DNA of 64,000 nucleotides from Manis javanica. Lineage: Eukaryota > Chordata > Mammalia > Pholidota > Manidae. Positions 45,801 to 57,800 of the stretch are shown piece by piece. Each line of letters begins with the position of its first letter. The first letter of the stretch is position 1. Both the position numbers and the translations under genes were made by a program. The DNA lies in assembly GCF_040802235.1 (NCBI RefSeq), contig NC_133156.1:27485343-27549342 (forward strand), read 5' to 3'. Below the pieces are notes generated by a model. The model searched no databases. It was not told where the DNA came from and worked only from the letters and a program-made list of their open reading frames with translations.

Positions 45801-48800
45801 AGACCCATCTATATGCTGCCTACAAGAGACTCACTTCAACCCAAAAGACATACACAGACTGAAAGTAAAGGGATGGAAAAAGATATTTCATTCAACTAAT
45901 AGGGAGAAAAAAGCAGGAGCTGCAGTACTTGTATCAGACAAAATAGACTTCAAATCAAAGAAAGTCACAAGAGACAAAGAAGGACATTACATAATGATAA
46001 AGGGGTCAGTCCAACAAGAGAATATAACTATGTAAATATCTATTCACGCAACACAGGATCACCTACATATATGAAACAAATACTAACAGAATTAAAGGGG
46101 GAAATAGAATGCAATGCATTCATTTTAGGAGACTTCAACACACCATGCACTCCAAAGGACAGATCAACCAGACAGAAAATAAGTAAGGAGACAGAGGCAC
46201 TAAATAACACATTAGAACAGATGGACCTAACAGATATCTACAGAACACTCCATCCAAAAACAACAAGATACACATTCTTCTCAAGTGCACATGGAACATT
46301 TTCAAGAATAGGTCATATACTAGGCCACAAAAAGAACCTCATTAAATTTAAAAAGATTGATATTGTACCAACCAGCTTCTCAGATCACAAAGGTATGAGA
46401 CTAGAAATAAACTACACAAACAAAACAAAAAAGCCCACAAACACATGGAGTCTTAATAACATGCTCCTAAATAATCAATGGATCAATGACCAAATAAAAA
46501 CAGAGATCAAGCAATATATGGAGACAAATGACAACAATAATTCAACACTGCAAAATCTGTGGGATGCAGCAAAGGCTGTGCAAAGAGGGAAATATATTGC
46601 AATACAGTCCTACATCAGGAAAGAACAATTCCATATGAACAGTCTAAATGCACAATTAATGAAACTAGAAAAGGAAGAACAAAGGAGGCCCAAAGTCAGC
46701 AGAAGGAGGGACATAATAAAGATTAGAGCAGAAATAAATAAAATTGAGAAGAATAAAACAATAGAAAGAATCAATGAAAGGAAGAGCTGGTTCTTTGAGA
46801 AAATAAACAAAATAGATAAACCCCTAGCCACACTTACCAAGAAAAAAAGTGAGCCTACACACATAAACAGAATCAGAAATGAGAAAGGAAAATCACTATG
46901 GACAACACAGAAATACAAAGAATTATGAGAGAATGCTGTGAAAAATTATATGCTAACAAAATGGATAACCTATAAGAAATGGACAACTTTCTAGAAAAAT
47001 ACAACCTTCTGAGGCTGACCCAGGAAGAAACAGAAAATATGAATAGACCAATTGCCAGCAAGGAAATTGAACTGGTAATCAAATAACCCCATAAGAACAA
47101 AACCCCTGGACCAGAGCATTTCACTGCTGAAATTTTTCAAACATTTAGTGAAGGCCTAATACCCTTCCTCCTTAAAGTTTTCCAAAAAGTAGAAGAGGGA
47201 ATACTCCCAAATTCATTCTATGAGGCCAGCATCACTAATACCAAACCACGCAAAGACAACACAAAAAAAAAAGAAAATTACAGACCAATATCCCTGAAGA
47301 ACATAGATGCAAAAAAACTCAACAAAGTATTAGCAAACCGAATTCAAAAATACATCAAAAAGATCATCCATCATGATCAAGTGGGATTCATCCCAGGGAT
47401 GCAAGGATGGTACAACACTCAAAAATCTATCAACATCATCCACTACATCAACAAAAAGGACCAAAACCACATGATCATCTCCATAGATGCTGAAAAAGCA
47501 TTCAACAAAATTCAACATCCATTCATGATAAAAACTCTCAACAAAATGGGTATAGAGGGCAAGTACCTCAAACATAATAAAGGCCATATATGATAAACCC
47601 ACAGCCAACATCATACTGAATAGCGAGAAGCTGAAAGCTTTTCCTCTAAGATTGGAAACAAGACAGGGATGCCCCCTCTCCCCTCTGTTATTCAACATAG
47701 TACTGGAGGTCCTAACCACTGCAATTAGACAAAACAAAGAAATAAAAGGAATCCAGATTGGTAAAAAAGAAGTCAAACTGTCACTATTTGCAGATGACAT
47801 GATATTGTACATATAAAACCCTAAAGACTCCACTCCGAAACTACTAGAACTGATATTGGAATTCAGCAAAGTTCCAGGATACAAAATTAACACACAGAAA
47901 TCTGTGGCTTTCCTATACACTGACACTGAACTAATAGGAAGAGAAATCAGGAAAACAATTCCATTCACAACTGCATCAAAAAGAATAAAATACCCAGGAA
48001 TAAACTTAACGAAAGAAGTGAAAGACCTATACCCTGAAAACTACAAGACACTCTTAAGAGAAATTAAAGAGGACACTAACAAATGGAAACTCATCCCATG
48101 CTACTGGCTAGGAAGAATTAATATAGTCAAAATGGCCATCCTGCCCAAAGCAATATACAGATTTGATGCAGTCCCTATCAAATTACCAGCAACATTCTTC
48201 AACGAACTGGAACAAATAGTTCAAAAATTCATATGGAAATACCAAAGACCCTGAATAGCCAAAGCAATCCTGAGAAAGAAGAATAAAGTAGGGGGGATCT
48301 CACTTCCCAACTTCAAGCTCTACTACAAAGCCATAGTAATCAAAACAATTTGTTACTGGCACAAGAACAGAGCCACAGATGAGTGGAACAGAATAGAGAC
48401 TCCAAACATTAACCCAAACATATATGATCAATTAATATATGATAAAGGAGCCATGGACATACAATGGGGAGATGACAGTCTCTTCAACAGATGGTGCTGA
48501 CAAAACTGGACAGCTACATATAAGAGAATGAAACTGGACCATTGTCTAACTCCATACACAAAAGTAAATTCAAAATGGATCAAATACCTGAATGTAAGTC
48601 ATGAAACCATAAAACTCTTAGAAAAAAACAGTCTAAAATCTCTTGGACATAAACATGAGCAACTTCTTCATGAACATATCTCCCTGGGCAAGGGAAACAA
48701 AAGCAAAAATGAACAAGTGAGACTGTATCAAGCTGAAAAGCTTCTGTACAGCAAAAGACACCATCAATAGAACAAAAGGGTACCCTACAGTATTGGAGAA

Positions 48801-51800
48801 TATATTTGTAAATGACAGATCCGATAAAGGCTTGACATCCAAAATATATAAAGAACTCACACAGCTCAACAAACAAAAAGCAAATAATCCTATTAAAAAA
48901 TGGGCAGGAGAACTGAACAGACTGTTCTCCAAAAAAGAAATTCAGATGGCCAACAGACACATGAAAAGATGCTCCACATTGCTATTTATCAGAGAAATGC
49001 AAATTAAAACCACAATGAGATATCACCTCACACCAGTAAGGATGGCTGCCATCCAAAAGACAAACAACAACAAATGTTGTTGAGGTTGTGGAGAAAGGGG
49101 AACCCTCCTACACTGCTGGTAGGAATGTAAATTAGCTCAACCATTGTGGAAAGCAGTATGGAAGTTCCTCAAAATGCTCAAAATAGACTTACTATTTGAC
49201 CCAGGAATTCCACTTCTAGAAATTTACCCTAAGAATGCAGCACTCCAGTTTGAAAAAGACAGATGCACCCGTTTATGGCAGCACTATTTACAATAGCCAA
49301 GAAATGGAAGCAACCTAAGTGGATAAAGAAGATGTGGTACATATACACAATAGACTATTATTCAGCCATAAGAAGAAAACAAATCCTACCATTTGCAACA
49401 ACATGGATGGAGCTAGAGGGTATTATGCTTAGTGAAATAAGCCAAGTGGAGAAAGACAAGTACCAAATGATTTCACTCATCTGTAGAGTATAAGAACAAA
49501 GGAAGAACTGAAGGAACAAAACAGCAGTAGAATCACAGAACCCAAGAAGGGACTAACAGTTACCAAAGGGAAAGAGACTGGGGAGAATGGGAGGGTAGGC
49601 AGGGATAAGGGCAGGGAAGAAGAAAGGGGGTATTATGAGTAGCATATATAATGTGGGGGGTAGGGGAAAGGGGAGGGCTTTGCAACACAGAGAAGACAAG
49701 CAGTGATTCTACAACATTTTGCTATGCTGGACAGTGACTGTAATGGGGTTTGTCTGGGGGACTTGGTGTAGGGGAGAGCCTAGTAAACATAATATTCTTC
49801 ATGTAATTGTAGATTAATGATAACAAAAAAAGGGGGGCGGATTACTCCCTGATAGGATAAAATTAACTGCAAATCAATGATTAATGCATGCTTTACATAT
49901 CCTTAATTTTGATCCTTTAAAGGTTGTCAGATGATCAGCTATGGGAGTACATTTCTCTGATAATATTTCTTTCTCTTAAAAAAAATGCAGTTCCTGTGTG
50001 GTGGTCTCCAATAGGTTCTTCACAATGGTATAAAGGTCATATCAAAGTGTGGGCAAAGCGTTTGTTTGTGTTTATACAGAGAATCAAAGACTAATTTGGC
50101 TACCCAGAAAACGAATTAAGATATGACATGAAGAAGAACTTCCAACATTAACGTCCTCTGGAAGAGTGACTTCAGAAGATGATCATCAAAAAACTTCAAC
50201 AAAGATCCTGACGCTGTTGCAGTTGTAGCTGTATTCATCCCACCAGTTCCTGGAGTTGCCATTGGAATGAAGGAGATATCTAAGCTGGCCTGTGCATACA
50301 GTAAAACAACAAATTTGACTGGATCTATATTGTCAGAACTCAACCAAGAATTAGGAGAAGTGCAAGTTTCAGTGCTCCAAAATCGGGCAACTATAGACTA
50401 TCTACTGTTAAAAGAACATATGGGATGTGAACAGTTCCCAGGAATGTGTTGTTTTAATTTGTCTGATTTTTCTCAAACTATTCAAATTCAGTTAGACAAT
50501 ATCCATCATATTATTGATAAGTTTTCACAAATGCCTAGGGTACCTAACTGGTTTTCTTGGTTTCACTGGATATGGCTGGTAATTGTAAGTCTACTTTTGT
50601 TATGTATCTGTATTCCTATTCTGTTAATGTGTGTACACAATTTAATTAGTAGTTTGTTAAAACCTATACATGCTTATGTTACTCTACAAGAAGATATGTC
50701 AAAGAAATAATCAATCTTCCCATGTTTTCTTCCGTCTGCTACTTCTATAGCTTTTCTTCTTCCTTCCTAATTACAACCCTTAAATAGAATTCGTGCCTCA
50801 TATCGAATTTACCGAGTATCATAATTCCTCCAGGTGGTAAAGATACCTCGAGACAAGTGCTGGGCATAGAAGCCACAGGGCATAAATCTGCAAAGAAGTA
50901 AAAAGCTAACCTTTGCAAACAATATGGCTTCTCTCTCACTTACCAACTTTACATTTCCCTGTATGGCCCCGGAAGATGACTGGTTAGCCAGAGACGGGTA
51001 AGATTCCTCAAGGGAGGAACAACCTAAGACAGGCACAGTCACAGGGGGGCCATCAGGTAAGAAATTGGGGATCAACAGATTTGAGGCTCAGAACCTCATC
51101 CCCCCTGCTTTGAGAGAAATCTTCTGCATCCATGGATGTTTTGTTACCCTTGTCTAGCTTGGATTAATACTTAGTCTATAGGCACACACCTGATCATCCT
51201 CATTTGCCCTCTTACAGCACTAAATTATGTTTTCTACCTTTATCTTGTATCTACCTACCACTTCAGCATTTTATTTAAAAAAATAAGGGAGAAATGTGGG
51301 ATTCACATATAACTCAAGTATAAAAATCAAATGAATAATCATATCTGGCTTGATTGTTTATAGTTCATGATGAGTGATCAAAACCAAAAGTTTCTGTGAT
51401 ATGACTGCCCTTGCACTGTTCACCATGTAAGAACTTATTCACTATGTAAGAACTTGTTCATCATGTAAGAACTTGTTCATTATGCTTCAGAAGATTAGAA
51501 ACTGTTGAGAATTAGGCTTGGTGTTGATTAATGATTGTGCATTATGTCCCCTATACAGAATTTTATTGTTGTTAACAACTATTTGATCAATAAATATGAG
51601 AGATGCCCTCTCAAAAAAAAAATTCATATGATACCACCAAAGACCCCAAATAGCCAAAGCAATCCTGAGAAGGAAGAATAAAGTGGGGGGTATCCAGCTT
51701 CCCAACTTCAAACTCTACTACAAAGCCACAGTAATCAAGACAATTTGGTACTGGCACAAGAACAGACCCACAGACCAGTGGAACAGACTAGAGCACCCAG

Positions 51801-54800
51801 ATATAAACCCAAATATATATGGTCAATTAATATATGATAAAGGAACCATGGATATACAATGGGGAAATGACAGTCTCTGCAACAACTGGTGTTGGCAAAA
51901 CTGCACAGCTTCATGTAAGAGAATGAAACTGGATTATTGTCTAACCCCATACACAAAAGTAAACTCGAAATGGATCAAAAACCTGAATGTAAGTCATGAA
52001 ACTATAAAAGTCTTTGAAAAAAACATAGGCAAAAATCTCTTGACATAAATATGAGTAACTTCTTCATGAACATATCTCCCTGGGCAAGGGAAAGAAAAGC
52101 AAAAATGAACAAGTGGGACTATATCAAACTAAAAAGCTTCTGTACAGCAAAGGACACTCAGTAGAACAAAAAGACATCCTACAGAATGGGAGAATATATT
52201 CATAAATGACAGATCCAATAAAGGGTTGACATCCAAATTATATAAAGAGCTCTCACACCTCAACAAACAAAAAGCAAATAATCCAATTAAAAAATGGGCA
52301 GAAGAGCTGAACAGACACTCTCCAAATAAGATATTCAGATGACCAACAGGCACATGAAAAGTTGCTCCACATACCTCATCATAAGAGAAATGCAAATTAA
52401 AACCACAATGAGATATCACCTCACACCAGTTAGGATGGCCACCATCCAAAAGACAAATAACAGCAATTGTTGGTGAGGATGTGGAGAAAGGGGAACCCTC
52501 CTACACTGCTGGTGGGAATGTAAATTAGTTCAACCATTGTGGAAAGCAATATGGAGGTTCCTCAAAAAACTAAAAATAGAAATACCATTGGACCCAGGAA
52601 TACCACTCCTAGGAATTTACCCTAGGAATGCAGCACTCCAGTTTGAAAAAGACAGATGCACCCCTATGTTTATCGCAGCACTATTTACAATAGCCAAGAA
52701 ATGTAAGCAACCTAAGTGTCCATCAGTAGATAAAGATGTGGTACATATACACAATGGAATATTATTTAGCCATAAGAAGAAAACAAATCCTACCATTTGC
52801 AACAACGTGGATGGAGCTGGAGGGTATTATGCTCAATGAAATAAACCTGGCAGAGAAAGACAAGTACCAAATAATTTCACTCATATATGGAGTGTAAGAA
52901 CAAAGGAAAAACTGAAGGAACAAAACAGCAGCAGACTCACAGAACCCAAGAATGGACTAACAGTTACCAAAGGAAAAGGGTCGGGGGAGGGTGAGTGGGA
53001 AGGGAGGGATAAGGGGGAAAAAGGGGCATTAAGATTAGCAGACATAATATAGGAGGCGGGGTCACGGGGAGGGCAGTATAGCACAAAGAAGACAAGTAAT
53101 AATTCTATAGCATCTTAGTATGCTGATGGACAGTGACTGTGATGGGGTATGTGGGGGGGACTTGATAAAGGGGGGAGTCTAGTAACCATAATATTGTTCA
53201 TGTAATTGTACATTAATGACAGCAAAAACAAACAAACAAACAAAAAAAACATGCCTACCAACCTGACAAGTGTTACCTTTGGGAAGGGAGCTGGGTTTGG
53301 AGGACGGTGAAGAAGGAAGGGCATCCTACTTTTATTTGTAGTTGCCTAGTTTTTTTTTTTTAATGTAAGTATATAAGTATGTGAATGTTAAACTATTTTT
53401 TAATTTTAAGAAAAATAAAAAGCATTGCTCATGTAGTGTTTTTCCTGCAGCCTCAGACCAGCAGGAAGAGGGGAATGCCTGCCTGGGGTGGAAAGGCAAA
53501 CCTTGGGCTGGGGCCTGGGTTCCAGCCTGGACAGTGTTTCTGCCTGGACCACCCCAGCGGTGGTGGCAGCAGCCAGGCCGCACGGGAACAGGCTGGGCAG
53601 CTTCCAGTCTGAGCAGGCCTCGCAGCTGGGCCCTTGACTGGGAGCCCAGAGCCCTGCATCCTGAGCACAGCGTGGCCTCCAAGCACTGCTGTCCTTCCTC
53701 TTCCGACCTCGGTTGGTCTTTCTGTCCCAGAAGAGATCTGGGCTCAGGGCTCCTTGAGACCTTCCTTCAGCTGGTGGGAAGGTGCCTCAGCCTGGCATGC
53801 CTGAGGTGTGAGATGGATAGGGCTGTGACCTGAGCTGGCCAGCCTAGAAGCTGGCTGCCAGGCTGAGGGTTTTAAATAGCTGGGCATGCAGGGGCTGAGG
53901 GCGCCAGGAAGAGAGAGAGCACAGTCCGGTCTGGCAGGAAACCCCAGAATGTCTGCCAATGGCATGTGGCTCACACAGTGCCTGTTGGGCACAATTTTTC
54001 CCCTCAGGGCCTTCCTGCCTATCAGCTCTATGAGAGCAGTCCAGTCACATCCCTCCCAAGTGGTCTCTTCTCAAGGCCGACCACCCCCAGCTGTCAGACA
54101 CTCTCCACGTGTGGTCTGAGCAGGTGCCAAAAGAGCTGGACTGTGGCCTCCTCTCTGTGGGTCCTCCTTTCTCACTTAATGCATCCCAAGCCAGAGGAGC
54201 ATTTTTCAGAAAGAGCATCAGACTGAGGAAGCTCAAGGCCTTCCTCCAGTGCCAAGCCCCTGTCTTGACTCCTATGATTTCTTTTGGGACCCCCAAGGCA
54301 GAATGTTAAATTTATCCCTTTTCAGTTCTCCCCTATGAGCTTTTCCAGCCATCATTTCAGCCTGCAAATAACAAACACAACAACAATAATAATAGCTACT
54401 ATTTACTGAGAGCTTTTTACTTGCCAGAAACTGCCTGTGGCATCTCATGCCATCCTCACAACAATCTTATGAAGTAAGTACTATTATAGTCTCACTTCAC
54501 AGATGGGGAAATGGAGGCTCAGAGAGGTTAAGTTATTTGCCCAAGGTCACACAGCAAGGCGAAGAGTCTGCATTTAGGCCCATGTTGAGGCCCCATGCTC
54601 TAAACAACATGAGCCATACTCTTCTGTGGCTCTCACCTCGGATGTCCACTTTTGTACAGCTTCAAAGCCATTTTCTATGCCTCTTCCAGGCCACTGATAA
54701 AAGTGAAGAAAAGGTTGAACTGGTCTAGGACTGGGTCTCCCACCCAGGAAAGGACATACACCTCAACGTACATCAAAGAAGTGGCACACAACAGTGATGG

Positions 54801-57800
54801 AGAGCAAGAAATTAGGCCTGGAGTCAGACGCACCAGGTTTGGGTCCCAGACCTCCTGCTTTCCTTGCTTTGTGATGTTGGGCAGGTTGTCGATACTTCTG
54901 AGCAGGTCTCTGCACCGACAGAATAGGAAGAACTGGAGCTCCTGCCCCATCCTTTCTGGAGAGAATCCAACGAGATGTGTGGCACGTTTACCCAGTCAGT
55001 CCCTGTACGTTTATTGAGCACCTACTATATTTGCTGAGGCAAGAGTTCTAGCAAGAGCTCCATCACTGTGTATAAAGAGTTCAGGTAGAGCCTGGTGTGT
55101 AGAAAGTGCCGAGGCAGGGCAGCTTCTGCTGCGGTTATGACTCCCAACCCCCACCCCAAAGGGCACGTCCCGCCTTACTTGTTGAAATTCCGGTACTCCA
55201 CCAGGCTCCTGATGTGACTTCGGCCATCGCCCTTGTAGTCCCTGCAGCTGATGAACTCCTGCCAAGGGCAGCGGTAGCCCTTGGGGATGGCCGTGTGGTT
55301 GAACTTCTCGCGCGGGACTTCCTTCAGTGGCTCAGCATAGCCTGGAGGTGGAGCAGGTCGCGTGGGAGGCGGGCAGGAACAGGGCCTGGGTTCCCCCTCC
55401 CTGGGCGCCCATTCTCCTGCCCACCCCAACATGGCTGAGGGAGGGAAGATCGGAGCTGAGGGAAGATTGTGGAGGGATTTGTCGCCAAATTCCAGCATAG
55501 GAGACCCTTCCTTATCCCTGGAAACAGGACTGGAGCAGGTTCCACTCTTGGCTGGGACTCTGGCTCGCTGTGTGACCTTTGGCGCGTTGCTGCCCCTCTC
55601 TGGGTATGTGTTAGGGTTTGGGGTGGGCGTCTCCCAGCCCCACCGTGGAGCGCCCCACCACGTCCCCGAGCCCTGCTCCCGCTACTGGCGGAGGCCACTC
55701 ACCTGGTGCCAGGGCCCTGGGGCTCCGGGCGCACTCCGCCGGGGGAGCTGCCGCCCGGGCGTCCGCTGGACCCCCAGGCGAGGCAGAGAAGATGTGGAGC
55801 TCCGGGCGGTAGTTCTCCCCGTCAGGGCCTTTTGCAACCTGGGCACGGGGCCGGCGCTCAGAGGCGGCGACTGCTGCCCACGAGCTGCCCGGCCGCTTCC
55901 CCCAGCTTCCCTCCTGTGGGGGCTCCCTCCATACTCACCGTCCCGGGCTCCGCTGTTCCGGTCACCTTCCCCTTGTCGCCTCCGCCCGGGACCTGTGGGG
56001 TAAACAGACCGCAGGGAGGCTCAGCACAGCAAGGAGCCAGGGTTCTCCCCGCACCCAAAAAGGGGATGTTGGGGGGATGAGTTAATAGTTGTGCGCTAAA
56101 CCCAGTGCCTGCGGCAGAGAAATGCTCTATATATGCTGGTTGCTATTATAATACTGACCCCTGGCAGATTCTTCACCTCCCTGAGCCTCAGTTTCCTTCT
56201 CTATGAAATGGGAGTGATGACCTCAAAGGGTTCTGTGAGTATTAAATGAGATGATGTATGTGAAGCATCAGCTAGCACTGCTAGGTACATTGCAAAGAGA
56301 GGTATATTGCCATCTATTATTCTGTCACATCGCTCCTTCTCAGTCACCTCCTGTCCAGTCCAGAAATTGAGAGGAATACGACTGAGTTCATTAGAAGTGC
56401 CTGAAACTGCCCACTGCCTTCGGAAGCCTCAGGATAAATGATTTTTGCCTCCCTTCTCTGTCATCAGACTGTCCCTGTGGCCTTTCCTTCTTCGGTGGGA
56501 AGAGAAAAAGACATTCTGTTTTCCATCTTAGACCAAGCTCAAGTCTAATGTAAATCCTGCTTGCTGCAAATTCAGCCCAAAGCACATGCCTACTTTTCAT
56601 AAGTTTTTGTAGGAGCCGGAGCCCCTTTGTTCCACAGCTCATCTGGCTCAATCACTTTGTGGTTTGTATCTGGGAACAGAGAGCTTAAAAGAAGCACTTC
56701 TAGGATCACACAGCAAGGCAGGGGCTTGATCTGATGGGACGATGGGATGCCATAGCTCCCCGGCTGGAGCTTGAGGGACTCCCCAGGGAACAGAGGTCCT
56801 TATCTGGCTCACTGTTAGGCTTTAGACTAACCACTGGCCCTCTCTAGGCCTCAGTTTCCCTGTAAGCACAATGGGGGTTTACTTACCGCCTGCTGGCTGG
56901 CTGCAAACTCAAAGATGAATTTCTGCACCCGGCGCTGCCGCTTCTGGAAGAGGAGGGATCCCCGGTTGTTGCGTAATGATAGCTCCTCCATCATCAAGTC
57001 CTGGGGCACGCTCAGCTTCTTGCCCAGGTCCAGCAAAGGGACTGCAGGAGAGGCCAGATGAGCTCCTACTTCCATACCCTCAGGCACTCTGGGCTGCCGC
57101 TTCCCAGAGGACCTCCTCACAACACCACCTGTCATGTTTGGGAATGCTGGTTTCTCCCCACAGCTGCCAGCACTGGGAGTTGTCATCCTGTGGACTCTTT
57201 GCCCACCTGATGGGCAAAAATGACTCTTCAGAGTTTAATCTGAATATGTTTGACCCTCAGTGAATGGAGCAGCATTTCAGATGTTCTTTGGCCATTTGTA
57301 TTTGTTCATGAGTTCCCTGCGCAGCTCCAAGCCCAGAGCTCTGGAAGCGGTGAGAAGTGATCAGATTCCGGATCTCCTTTAACGATAAGCCGCGGATGGG
57401 TAAGGGCCATGAGGGAGAGAGCGGTGGGGGCTGACGGTGGGGGCTAGCTGCGTATTTCTGACCGGAGCCCAGGAAGGGCTGGGCAGCCGCGGTGGGGAGG
57501 TGGCAGCAGGAGGAGAAGGAGTGCTTTAGATGTGTTCTTTCAATTTAAAAAGTCTTTTATTACTATACAAAACAGCATATAAGAAAGAAAATACCATTAT
57601 AAGGGAAAAAGAAAAGAAAAATACCACTTCTATCACCTGGAGATAAGCACCTGGATAGTGTATATCCTTTCATACCTCCTCCAGTGACTACATATTCATG
57701 TCTGAGTTTTTAACCAAAATGAAATCATGGTATATGTGCTTTCTAACTTGCTTTTATCAATTAAAGATATCTACCTTTCCAAGTGAATACATTTTTGTCT

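Larger units (their letters stand above)
43829..49831 (+). mobile_element. Stack B, segment B1: full-length L1 (about 6 kb), inactive
   Basis: It starts TGGGAGGATTCAAGATGGCG and has a 5' UTR to about 44700, a broken ORF1 (44720-45390), a broken ORF2 (45690-49490), a 3' UTR and an A tail ending at 49831. This is the expected length and order of a complete L1. The open ORF2 pieces are 46071-46928, 47381-47593, 47856-48254, 48793-49083 and 49263-49493. The endonuclease Asp position of SRIDQ reads Gly, as in A1. The tract 45788-48879 is almost identical to A1. Confidence 0.92.
49832..51622 (+). mobile_element. Retrocopy of an endogenous retrovirus transcript
   Basis: About 1.8 kb of retrovirus-derived sequence between two L1s. 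From left to right: a decayed part that may be the end of pol (about 49990-50110), an envelope transmembrane-subunit frame (50267-50710), about 560 bp of non-coding sequence, a purine-rich tract (51277-51294), an LTR-type U3-R (51295-51612) with AATAAA at 51589-51594, and an A tail at 51613-51622. It ends 18 bases after the signal with no U5, which is how a polyadenylated viral RNA ends. Most of pol, the surface subunit and the 5' LTR are absent. It is broken and cannot make virus. Confidence 0.75.

Noticed and set aside
51419-51475. A CRISPR-like or satellite array
   Set aside because: There are only three direct units without spacers, within an LTR of a mammalian genome.
43814-53261. A segmental duplication of stack A as the origin of stack B
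   Set aside because: The flanks and 5' parts differ too much, each stack has its own target duplication, and only the 3.1-kb tract is near-identical.
55362-56080. Two plus-strand frames of more than 200 codons opposite MYOZ3
   Set aside because: They are antisense shadows of MYOZ3 exons 3-5 in GC-rich DNA, of low complexity and with no recognisable domain.
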